DNA of 64,000 nt from Stappia sp. WLB 29 (GTDB lineage Bacteria; Pseudomonadota; Alphaproteobacteria; Rhizobiales; Stappiaceae), in the NCBI RefSeq assembly GCF_023507705.1, contig NZ_JALBGD010000002.1, positions 310,001-374,000 of the forward strand, written 5' to 3'. The translations under genes were made by a program, and so were the position numbers. Every line of letters starts with the position of its first letter. The first letter of the stretch is position 1. A model generated the notes under the pieces. It did no database searches. It saw only the letters and a list, made by a program, of their open reading frames with translations, and was not told the origin of the DNA. Of the stretch, positions 34,398 to 43,229 are shown piece after piece.

Positions 34398-37300
34398 ATG
34401 CAGTTGCGCGACGACTCACTCCTGCTTAGCGCGTCCGACCTGATCGGGCACCTGAACTGCCGCCATTTGACCGGTCTCGACATAGAGGTCGCGCGCGGCA
34501 CACTTCCCAAACCCGCCTTCTGGGACCCGCTCCTCCAGATCCTCTGGGAGCGCGGCGCACGCCACGAACGGGGCTATATGGAGCACCTGAAGGCGCAAGG
34601 ATTCGACGTCACCGTTATCGACGGCGTCGGGGTCGATGACGACGCGGTCGCCCAGACCCGCACGGCGATGATCGAAGGCCATCCTATCATCGTGCAGGGC
34701 GCGTTTCGGCTGAATGGCTGGGTCGGTCGTTCCGACATTCTCCGGCGCATCGACACGCCGAGCGATCTGGGAGCCTGGTCCTATGAGGTGATTGACACCA
34801 AGCTCGCCCGCGAGACCAAAGGCGGCACCGTCCTGCAACTCTGCCTTTACGCCGAACTCGTGGCCTCGGTGCAGGGGCTGACGCCAGCATATTCCTACGT
34901 CGTCGCCCCCTGGTCCGACTATGAGCCGCAGGTCTTCCGCATGGATGACTATGCGGCCTATTACCGTCGGGTACGGGACGGGCTCGCCCGCGCGATCGAC
35001 GAGCATGGAGACTCGGAGATTTATCCCGACCCGAAAACGCATTGCGATATCTGCCGCTGGCAGGATCGTTGCGACCAGCGGCGGCGCGCCGACGATCATC
35101 TCTCCCTCGTGGCCGGTATCAGCAAGGTCCAGATCGACGAACTCAAGCGCCAGGGCATCGAGACCGCCGCCAACCTCGCGGTCATGCCCTTACCCCTTGC
35201 CTGGAAGCCCACCCGCGGTGCGGCCCATTCCTACGAGCGCGTCCGCGAACAGGCGCGCATCCAGGTCGAAGGCCGCGCGGCAGGTGCCATGCTCCACGAG
35301 TTACTCCCTGTGGTGCCGGGGTTCGGGCTTGCGAGCTTGCCGGCGCCGTCCGCCGGGGATGTCTTCTTCGACCTCGAAGGCGATCCCTTCGCAGGCGAAG
35401 GCGGGCTCGAATATCTGTTCGGCTACAGCTTCAAGGATGCGGACGACACCGCCAGCTACACCTGCGACTGGGCATTCTCCCGCGAAGAGGAGAAGGCGAA
35501 TTTCGAGCGCTTCATCGACTTCGTCATGGCGCGTCTCGAACAGCACCCCGATCTGCACATCTACCACTTCGCGCCCTACGAGCCGGCAGCGCTCAAGCGG
35601 CTGATGGGCCGCTACGCGAGCCGCGAGGAGGAGATCGACTTCCTGCTGCGCTCCAAGCGCTTCGTCGATCTTTACGGCGTTGTTCGGAACGGCTTGCGGG
35701 CGAGCGTCGAGAGCTACTCGATCAAGAAGCTCGAATCCCTTTACGGCTTCACGCGCGACACAAAGCTGTCCGACGCCAACATGGCGCTCGCCAAAGTCCA
35801 GGCCTGCCTAGAGCTTGGCGATCTCGAATTCATCGACGAGGCCGACCGGGCGGTGGTCGCTGGCTATAACCGCGACGACTGCGTTTCGACCTGGCAGCTG
35901 CGCGACTGGCTCGAGACCCGGCGCGATGATTTGGTCGCAGGCGGTACGGTCGTGCCACGCCCGGAGGCACCGGAAGGTGCGCCAAGTGAAAAGCTTAGCG
36001 AATGGCAGGAGCAGATCAATGCGCTGATCGCGCAGCTGAAGGGCGACGTGCCTCCCAATCCCGCGGACCGGACGCCTGAGCAGCATGCGCGCTGGCTGCT
36101 TGCCCATTCGCTCGACTGGCATCGCCGGGAGCAGAAGGCGCTGTGGTGGGAGTATTTCAGGCTGTCCGACTTAGCCGCAGAGGATCTGCTCGAAGAGAGG
36201 GCGGGCCTGTCCGGCCTTTCCTTCATCGGTGTGACCGGCGGCACCGCCAAGGCGCCGATCCACCGCTACGGCTTCCCGCCGCAGGAAACGGAACTGCGCG
36301 GCGGGGAAGGCTTGCACAATCTGGGCGGCGCGAAGCTTGGTTCGGTCGAGGCAATTTCGCTCGAAGAGCGCTGGGTTGACATCAAAAAGCGGATGGACAC
36401 CGCCGGCCTGCATTCCGGCGCCGTGTTTGCGCACAAGGTTGTAAGAGCAGAGGTCCTTGCGGAAGCACTCGTCCGCATTGGCACCTATGTCGCCGCAAAC
36501 GGCATGGAAGGCGACGGTCCATATAGGGCCGCCCGCGATCTTCTCATGCGGATGCCACCGCGGATCGGCGACCAGCCGATCCAGCAGGATGGCGAACCGG
36601 CGCTCGATGCCGCGCTCCGCATCGCACCCTTTCTGCAGCCGGGCGTCTTTCCCATTCAAGGCCCGCCCGGTGCCGGCAAGACCCACACCGGCGCCCGCAT
36701 GATCTGCGTCCTCGTTCAGGCCGGAAAGACCGTCGGCGTGACCGCCAACAGCCACAAGGTCATCCGCAATCTTCTGAATGCTGTCGTGACGGCGGCCGAC
36801 GAGATGGGCATCGACGTCCAGTGCATGCAGAAGCCTGCCGACAAAGAGGACGGCGTTCACCGCCTGCGCTTCACGACCAAGGCGCCCGAACTGCTCGGAG
36901 CCATCGGCCACGGCGTTCACGTCGGCGGCGGCACAGCGTGGCTCTGGGCCTCGCCCGACGCCGCCGAAGCTGTCGATGTCCTCTTTATCGACGAAGCGGC
37001 GCAGATGGCGCTTGCCAATGTGCTGGCCGTCTCTCAGGCGGCATCCACTATCGTGCTGCTCGGTGATCCGCAACAACTCGACCAACCCATGCAGGGCAGC
37101 CATCCCGAAGGCACCGACGTCTCATCGCTCCATCACATCCTCGGCGGTGATCAAACCATTGCCGATGACCACGGGCTGTTTCTCGCCGAGACGTGGCGGC
37201 TTCACCCGGACATCTGCGCCTATACCTCCGAGCTGTTCTACGGTGGGCGCCTTCACCCACGGCCAGGGCTGGAAGTGCAGGACATAAGATCGAGAAGCCG

Positions 37301-37793
37301 TATCAGCGGTGCGGGCCTGCGCTATATCCCGGTCCCGACTGAAGGCAATCAGAGTTCGTCGCCAGAGGAAGCCGACTGTGTCCGCGATCTTGTGAATGAG
37401 ATCCTTGGTTCGGGCACGACCTGGATCGACAAACACGGCGTCGAAGCGCCTGTGACGCTCGACGACATCCTCATCATCGCGCCTTACAACGCCCAAGTCT
37501 TCGAAATGCGGGACCACATTCCCGGCGGCCGTATCGGCACGGTCGACAAGTTCCAGGGACAGGAAGCGCCGATCGTCATCTACTCGATGACGACTTCAAG
37601 CTATGCCGACGCGCCGCGCGGCATGGAGTTTCTCTACAGCCTGAACCGGCTCAATGTGGCCACCTCACGCGCCAAATGCACTTGCATGTTGGTCGCCTCG
37701 CCCTCCGTTTTCGAAGCGCAGTGCCGAACGCCCCGACAGATGCAGCTTGCGAACGCCTTCTGCCGGTATCTTGAACGGGCGAACGTGATCTGA
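34398..37793 (+). CDS. TM0106-type RecB-like nuclease fused to SF1 helicase
   Basis: This 1131-residue protein starts at ATG 34398. The N-terminal 320 residues form a RecB-family nuclease: GRSDIL (Asp near 113), YEVIDTKL (D-x-K near 135) and QLCLYA (Q-x3-Y near 150). Four Cys likely hold an iron-sulfur cluster (LNCRH near the start and CDICRWQDRC near 218). Next comes an RNase H-like segment with FFDLEGDPF (near 322), then a UPF1/DNA2-like SF1 helicase with Walker A GPPGAGKTHTG (near 757), Walker B LFIDEAAQM (near 862) and C-terminal DKFQGQEAPIVIYSM and LNRLNVATSRAKC. Such proteins unwind and degrade DNA; a defence role is inferred from location. Confidence 0.85.
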   Translation: MQLRDDSLLLSASDLIGHLNCRHLTGLDIEVARGTLPKPAFWDPLLQILWERGARHERGYMEHLKAQGFDVTVIDGVGVDDDAVAQTRTAMIEGHPIIVQGAFRLNGWVGRSDILRRIDTPSDLGAWSYEVIDTKLARETKGGTVLQLCLYAELVASVQGLTPAYSYVVAPWSDYEPQVFRMDDYAAYYRRVRDGLARAIDEHGDSEIYPDPKTHCDICRWQDRCDQRRRADDHLSLVAGISKVQIDELKRQGIETAANLAVMPLPLAWKPTRGAAHSYERVREQARIQVEGRAAGAMLHELLPVVPGFGLASLPAPSAGDVFFDLEGDPFAGEGGLEYLFGYSFKDADDTASYTCDWAFSREEEKANFERFIDFVMARLEQHPDLHIYHFAPYEPAALKRLMGRYASREEEIDFLLRSKRFVDLYGVVRNGLRASVESYSIKKLESLYGFTRDTKLSDANMALAKVQACLELGDLEFIDEADRAVVAGYNRDDCVSTWQLRDWLETRRDDLVAGGTVVPRPEAPEGAPSEKLSEWQEQINALIAQLKGDVPPNPADRTPEQHARWLLAHSLDWHRREQKALWWEYFRLSDLAAEDLLEERAGLSGLSFIGVTGGTAKAPIHRYGFPPQETELRGGEGLHNLGGAKLGSVEAISLEERWVDIKKRMDTAGLHSGAVFAHKVVRAEVLAEALVRIGTYVAANGMEGDGPYRAARDLLMRMPPRIGDQPIQQDGEPALDAALRIAPFLQPGVFPIQGPPGAGKTHTGARMICVLVQAGKTVGVTANSHKVIRNLLNAVVTAADEMGIDVQCMQKPADKEDGVHRLRFTTKAPELLGAIGHGVHVGGGTAWLWASPDAAEAVDVLFIDEAAQMALANVLAVSQAASTIVLLGDPQQLDQPMQGSHPEGTDVSSLHHILGGDQTIADDHGLFLAETWRLHPDICAYTSELFYGGRLHPRPGLEVQDIRSRSRISGAGLRYIPVPTEGNQSSSPEEADCVRDLVNEILGSGTTWIDKHGVEAPVTLDDILIIAPYNAQVFEMRDHIPGGRIGTVDKFQGQEAPIVIYSMTTSSYADAPRGMEFLYSLNRLNVATSRAKCTCMLVASPSVFEAQCRTPRQMQLANAFCRYLERANVI

Positions 37794-38175
37794 GGCGGCT
37801 CGCACCGGCTGCGAGTTTCACGCGAGGTCCCCTTCGGTGCGATTACCCTTCTGTCCGAAGACACAGGGAGAACGTGTTAGTGAATATGCCGGATGCAACG
37901 AACTAACGCAACGTCCTGAACAGTGACCTGACCAACGCGAATTGGCCAGGCCAGGTCGAGGCGGGATCGAAGGCCCATATCTCCTTGGGCCAACAGCTGA
38001 TGAGCGCATCACGATGATCTGCATGGGACCTGCCCGATTATGGCGCAAGTCCGGACATATTCGATACGCTGTACGGCGCGGACTCGCTGGATGCATAGCT
38101 GGCAGCAATGTAGGCTATGCGACACGTGGGAGCATGGGTCATGTTGCAAAGGCTTAATCTGATAGGGAGGGGTGC
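37794..38175. other. Intergenic region before the giant ATPase gene
   Basis: These 382 bases lie between the nuclease-helicase stop and the TTG start of the sacsin-like gene. Small ORFs on either strand lack credible starts or composition. No repeats or RNA genes are recognised; it presumably contains the promoter of the downstream gene. Confidence 0.4.
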
Positions 38176-41100
38176 TTGTCAGTCGATGAATCTGTCTCCG
38201 ACGTTGTGCTGGGTGCAGAAGCGGCGCGGTTGATATGGGACGATGACCCGGCGGCGGGGGCACTTGTCGATCCGCGCACGCCAGAATTTGCGCATGCAAT
38301 GATCGATACGTCAGTGACGATCCTGCGGAGCTCGCGAGGTCTCATAAAGCGCATGATTGATCGCGCGGCGGCGGGAGCGGAGGATCTTGCCGTCGAGCAG
38401 TTCCAGGGCATCATCGAAGTCATACAAAACGCCGACGATGTGCGTGCCACGGAAGTGCGATTTGCGCTCCGCGAAAAGCCTGGGAAAAGGCAGCTACTAA
38501 TAGTTCACAATGGCCAACCGGTGACATGCCACAATGTACTAGGCATGGCGCTGCCGTACCTCACAACCAAGACTGACCGCGTGGACCAGCGAGGCCGGTT
38601 CGGTATCGGGATGAAAACCCTCAAACGCATCGCCGATGCTGTCTCGATCCATTCAGCGCCGTATCATTTTTCGGGCGATCAACTACGCTTCGATCGGATA
38701 GGTCCAGAGAACGCCATTCCCGGTTTCTATGATCCGACCCTCGACACGATGCTGGTCGCGGACCTCAACGCGAGCTTCCATGAGGATGAACTCAAGGAAT
38801 GGTGCGAAGCTTGGGAAGCAGATAGCCTTCTTTTCCTGGCGTCGGTGTGCCGGTTTCGATGGTGTACGCTGGATGGGCAATCGATAGCCGAACGCACCCT
38901 TGCGTTCTCGGCTTGGGAGCCGGTGCACTACACGGTCTCTCACGCTTCGATAGATCATTTGGTACGCAGGCAGGTGAACGGCCCGGCCGGCAGTTGGACA
39001 GTCTGGCGTGCGACCGTAGCAGTACCCGCCCATCTGCACCCTGCGCACAAGGCGCGAAGTGATTTCACGGATATCTCTGTCGCCATAGCGAACGACAACA
39101 GCCCGGCGGGGCTGTTCATAGGTTTTCGGTCGCAAGTGCCATTATCTGTCCCTTTCTCGATTGACGCACAGTTCGATCCGAGCACCTCGCGCGAAGCCAT
39201 CATTGAGAATCCATGGAACAACTGGCTCATCGACCGGACCGGTGAAGTTCTGGCCACGATTGCTGCCGAGCAACTGCGAACAAATCCCTTAGCAGGCTGG
39301 AGCCTTGTGCCCCTGGAATCCGAAACAGTGGGTAAGGCGGACGACCGCTGGCTTTCCGGAAGATTTGCCAGTGCCTTTGCTGAAACCCGAGATTGGTTGG
39401 CGAAGCAGACTTCCCTCACGATCCAAGGAACGGCGGTACCCCTGGAGCGCATAGTTCACGAAGAAGACTACTTCACCAATGTCCTCGGCGGCGCGGACTT
39501 GGAACAGCTGGAGCCAGAATGCACCGCCCTTCCGACGGGGCACCGTGACGATGAGGGCCGCTGGCGAGAGGTTCTCAATGCTCTCGGTGTATCGCCTCTG
39601 ATCGACGCGGCCGTATTGCTCTCAGCCCTCCGGGACGGTCAGTTTTCCGGCAAGCCCCCGGAATGGTGCGTGGCAGTGGCTTCGCGCCTTGTGCAAAACC
39701 ATCCTGATGATGAGCTGTTCGACACGCCGTTCTTGCTCACAGATGATCTGCGTATCGTCAGTTGCAGGGAAGCGGATGAGTCGCAAAAGCCGCTAGTCTA
39801 TGACGCCGCACCCTCTCCTTTTGCGATGCGGTGGCGGCTTATGGATCGTCTGCATCCGGCTTTCGGTCACAACGAAGATGGCAAGGAGGTGATCGCTTGG
39901 CTTTCCGCGAATGCTGCGTTCACAAGCCACCTCGAACCTGAGATCGAGCTTGCGGCATTTGCTGAGCATTTCGCTGGCAATCGTATCGAGATCACAGATG
40001 AAGAGTTGCGCGAGCTTCGTGAGAGTTTCGATAGCGTGTCCGACAGAAGGGCGGAAAGGCTGGGCCCATCGGTCGGCGACGTGCTGCTCGTCGACGGGTT
40101 GGTTTACAAAGGAGGAAAGCCAGCACGACAAAAAGTGGCTTTGACGGAAGCCTATCTCTCCAAAACTCTCGATGGCGAGAACTCCACCTGGCCAGATGCT
40201 GCCGGAACCACACCGGGGATCCAGTGGATCGCTGCGAAGTACGAAGACGTGCTCAAGACGGGTGCTAGGCGGTGGGCCAAGCGCAAGCGCGAAGATGGGT
40301 CGATATCCCGAGGACCTAGACGCTTCCTGACACTGCTGGGAGCGGAGACCGCCCCACGAGTGGTGGAGACGGATGGGCGGGTACGCTGGGGTGAAGGCGC
40401 CCGGTATGCGGAGCTGCGCGCCCGGCGCGCCGAGCAAGTGGAGTATGACTACCTATCGCCTGCCTTAAGCAGCGTCCTCAAAGCTCTGAGAAAGCTTAGT
40501 AAACGCGATGTCCGGCAGCGAAGCCCGGCCCTTCTTCGGACACTCTCCAGACACTGGGATCGGCTTTACGCGCCAAGACAGCGCGTTCCGGCTGAGCATG
40601 TGGCCACCAAGTATATCCACAGCCGCGGGGAGGTCACCGCCGCATGGCTGAACGAACTTCGTGAAAGTGATTGGGTAGCTGTAGGCCGTGGCGAACTGGT
40701 CGCTCCGGACGTGGCCGTACTAAAGACGTCAGAGACCCAGGCGCTTTACCAAGTGTTTGTGTGTGACATCGCGCTGGACGAGGTGTCTGCGGACTGTGCC
40801 GTAGCACTCAAGTTAATCGTGGATGTGCGGGTGGGCGATCTGGTCGGCAGGCTCGAGGAAATCCGCGACCAGGCCGGACCCGTCGATGACCTCCATATAC
40901 TCCAGCTCTATCGCACCATTGCCAAAAGATGTCCCCGCGTAGCGGCGTATAACGCCCTCGTCGGTGAAATGAGTGTGCAGGAACTCAGACGCCGGTTTCT
41001 TGCGGGCACGGGACTTGTCTATGTGGGCAATGGAACATGGAAACGTCCCGACGAGGTTATGCGGGGCGTCGACATCTTCCATGACCGCCGGCTCTTTGTG

Positions 41101-42603
41101 CCGGGAGGCCCAGGCTGTGCCAGTCTCTGGGTCACTCTTGGTGTCGAAGAACCAACACTCGACGATTGTATCCAGTTTTGCCGCGAGCTCGCTGCTGAAG
41201 AATACAGCCTGGCTACAGACGCCGTCCTAATGGATGTCTACCGCTATATGGAGGAGATCGTGGGGACGGCCGAGCGCCGTCACCGCGACAAACTACGCCA
41301 GCTTCCGTTGTACTGCACGGACAAATGGGTGAGCACGCGCCCGGTGTTCTGGATTGAGAATGCCGAGCTTCGGCAAGAGCTTGTGGCCAGACTTCCCTCT
41401 TTGAACTGCTGGACGCCCCCTTGCGACCTTCGGGATTTCCCAGGTCTTGGCCGAGCGATCGGCGTGGAAGTCATGGCACTCACACTTAGCGTCGAGCAAG
41501 ATATGCCGGAGGAAGAAGAACGCGGCGAACAACTGCGCCTGCGATACGGGCACGCCGTCGACCATTTGTCATCGGAGTTGGCGCGCAGTGAACCGACGCT
41601 ACGTGATCGCATCAACATAAGCTGGGATACACTCAAGGCAATCCCGCTATATGTATCGGACGGTGTAATTCCTGTTCGGGTTAAGGCCGAGCATCTGCCT
41701 TCTACTGGGATCGTTGTCGGTCTTCGCGCTTACATCGATGACGCATCGCGCAGAGTGTACGTGCGGGATGACGACATTGGCGACCGTGAGTTCGGAGGGC
41801 GTGCGATTGCCTCGTTCTTTCCGCTGGATGTGCGTCGTCGTATCGGCGGAGAATGGGCCCTAGCGTGGCTTAAGAGCCGGGACACGGCCGCAGAGGTCAT
41901 CCGCCTTGCCAGTGATGAGAGACGCACAGAGGCCATGGCCGAGACTGCAGCGGCAATTAATGCGGCGCCGAAGAGCAAGATAAAGGTCACCCCGCCGAAA
42001 AGCCGCGAGACGAAGGTCGAGCCAAGAACGCTGAAGCAATCAGCAGGGGCGGTGGTCGGCGCGACGGTGCAGCCTGGTACGCAAAGCCACAACCCGAAGC
42101 AGGCAGGCAAGAAGCAGACTAAGGGCCTGCATTCAACTCCACCGAAGCCAAGCGAGTTTGCGACGAGCGGTAAAATCTCGGCACCTGCCGCTTACACCAA
42201 TGCGGATCTGGAACAACGAGGGTGGGAGATTTTGAAGCAGGCGTTGGAGACATCGCCGGACCAACGCCTTACCGACTTTCGTCAGCGACATGGCGTTGGT
42301 GCGGACGGAGTATTCGACTGGAAACGCTTCGTCGAGATGAAGGCAACTGCGCGCGCACCGCAAACTCAGATTGAACTCTCCAACAATGAGTTTGAACGAG
42401 CAAAGCAACGAGGTAGCGACTTCATCTTGGCGCTCGTATCGGGCCTGGAGACCGGCCAGAAGGACGAGGTTCGGCTGATTTTCGATCCTGCGAACTGTGC
42501 CACTATGCGTCCGGCCAACGGTGTGAAGCTAGTTGGCCTTCTGGATGCACCTGCTGTCGTAATACACTTCGAAGAAGCAAGCGAGGAGGCGGAGGCCGAC
42601 TAG
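38176..42603 (+). CDS. Giant sacsin-like GHKL ATPase with C-terminal DUF3883 domain
   Basis: This 1475-residue protein starts at TTG 38176, five bases after GGGAGG; the next in-frame ATG would cut the N-terminus. The N-terminal ATPase of the sacsin/Hsp90 class shows N-box EVIQNADD (near 80), G1 VHNGQPV and the lid GRFGIGMKTLKRIAD (near 138). About 1000 residues of mixed helical sequence follow with no recognised domain. A low-complexity Lys/Ala/Pro linker (about 1255-1340) leads to a DUF3883 domain (RGWEILKQALE ... FVEMKATARAP ... NEFERAKQ), whose E-x-K resembles restriction-enzyme-like folds. Comparable large ATPase-nuclease fusions occur in defence islands. It is not paired with an overlapping gene. 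Confidence 0.75.
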   Translation: MSVDESVSDVVLGAEAARLIWDDDPAAGALVDPRTPEFAHAMIDTSVTILRSSRGLIKRMIDRAAAGAEDLAVEQFQGIIEVIQNADDVRATEVRFALREKPGKRQLLIVHNGQPVTCHNVLGMALPYLTTKTDRVDQRGRFGIGMKTLKRIADAVSIHSAPYHFSGDQLRFDRIGPENAIPGFYDPTLDTMLVADLNASFHEDELKEWCEAWEADSLLFLASVCRFRWCTLDGQSIAERTLAFSAWEPVHYTVSHASIDHLVRRQVNGPAGSWTVWRATVAVPAHLHPAHKARSDFTDISVAIANDNSPAGLFIGFRSQVPLSVPFSIDAQFDPSTSREAIIENPWNNWLIDRTGEVLATIAAEQLRTNPLAGWSLVPLESETVGKADDRWLSGRFASAFAETRDWLAKQTSLTIQGTAVPLERIVHEEDYFTNVLGGADLEQLEPECTALPTGHRDDEGRWREVLNALGVSPLIDAAVLLSALRDGQFSGKPPEWCVAVASRLVQNHPDDELFDTPFLLTDDLRIVSCREADESQKPLVYDAAPSPFAMRWRLMDRLHPAFGHNEDGKEVIAWLSANAAFTSHLEPEIELAAFAEHFAGNRIEITDEELRELRESFDSVSDRRAERLGPSVGDVLLVDGLVYKGGKPARQKVALTEAYLSKTLDGENSTWPDAAGTTPGIQWIAAKYEDVLKTGARRWAKRKREDGSISRGPRRFLTLLGAETAPRVVETDGRVRWGEGARYAELRARRAEQVEYDYLSPALSSVLKALRKLSKRDVRQRSPALLRTLSRHWDRLYAPRQRVPAEHVATKYIHSRGEVTAAWLNELRESDWVAVGRGELVAPDVAVLKTSETQALYQVFVCDIALDEVSADCAVALKLIVDVRVGDLVGRLEEIRDQAGPVDDLHILQLYRTIAKRCPRVAAYNALVGEMSVQELRRRFLAGTGLVYVGNGTWKRPDEVMRGVDIFHDRRLFVPGGPGCASLWVTLGVEEPTLDDCIQFCRELAAEEYSLATDAVLMDVYRYMEEIVGTAERRHRDKLRQLPLYCTDKWVSTRPVFWIENAELRQELVARLPSLNCWTPPCDLRDFPGLGRAIGVEVMALTLSVEQDMPEEEERGEQLRLRYGHAVDHLSSELARSEPTLRDRINISWDTLKAIPLYVSDGVIPVRVKAEHLPSTGIVVGLRAYIDDASRRVYVRDDDIGDREFGGRAIASFFPLDVRRRIGGEWALAWLKSRDTAAEVIRLASDERRTEAMAETAAAINAAPKSKIKVTPPKSRETKVEPRTLKQSAGAVVGATVQPGTQSHNPKQAGKKQTKGLHSTPPKPSEFATSGKISAPAAYTNADLEQRGWEILKQALETSPDQRLTDFRQRHGVGADGVFDWKRFVEMKATARAPQTQIELSNNEFERAKQRGSDFILALVSGLETGQKDEVRLIFDPANCATMRPANGVKLVGLLDAPAVVIHFEEASEEAEAD

Positions 42604-43229
42604 CCCGCCTCGGCAAGAACCAACCTGGGGAGTTGCAATTCCAACGAAGCAATGGGCAAGGGCTCCATTGGCAGCTTTGACAGCCTTGCTTTTCCGCTCT
42701 CCTGAAGAGCTTCGGGCGCAGGCAGGCATACGAAAGTCCCCGAGGAAGGATCCCGCGAGGTGCAGTCGACGGCTAGGCTGCCAATGTCCGGGAGAACAAT
42801 CGGAGCCTGTAGCGAATATCCGGTAGGTGTGGGGATTGACGGTAGCGGTCCCTAGTCTCGATACTCAAACGTTGGATCTCCTACGCTGGAGCAAGCCAGA
42901 GTAACATGGTCATCCCGGACCGAGCTGACCTCAACGCTCACTCCGCTGACGGGTGCATCTATGGCCGCTTCGCGCTCCCATCCCGGCCGTGCAAGGTCGC
43001 CGCCCCTCATCCCGAAAGCGGCCGCTCCTTGAAATCTGATTGAAGGCCAATGTGGGCTGAAGCAGTCCTTCGCTGCGGTGCTCGCCCTTTGACGGCGATA
43101 GCGACGGCGGCTCCAAATTAAGCAGCGAAAGCGAGCTTGCGCGAATTCATCCGTCAAATCCACCCGATACAGCCCAAGAGGGTGCTCTAACTTCTTTGCT
43201 ATCAGTGATTCGCGAAGTATTCTTACTCG
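42604..43229. other. Intergenic region with internal att-arm repeat
   Basis: This is a 626-base gap between the giant ATPase and the SF2 helicase. It contains the left copy of the 79-base repeat (42771-42849). A leftward open frame (42852-43163) has a shadow-like composition and no ribosome site, so I do not call it. Otherwise no gene is seen. Confidence 0.45.
42771..42849 (+). repeat. 79-bp direct repeat, copy 1 (internal)
   Basis: Aligned by eye without gaps to 47568-47646, about 69 of 79 bases match, including the uninterrupted runs AATCGGAGCCTGTAGCG and CCGGTAGGTGTGGGGATTG. Copy 2 runs directly into the 17-bp att core, whereas this copy keeps only the first three core bases (TCC) before diverging. 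It looks like the integrase-side arm of an att site whose tRNA-derived core has been lost. Confidence 0.75.

Noticed and set aside
42852-43163. 103-codon minus-strand ORF after the internal repeat
   Set aside because: No ribosome binding site or recognisable protein-like segments; lies in the gap containing att debris.
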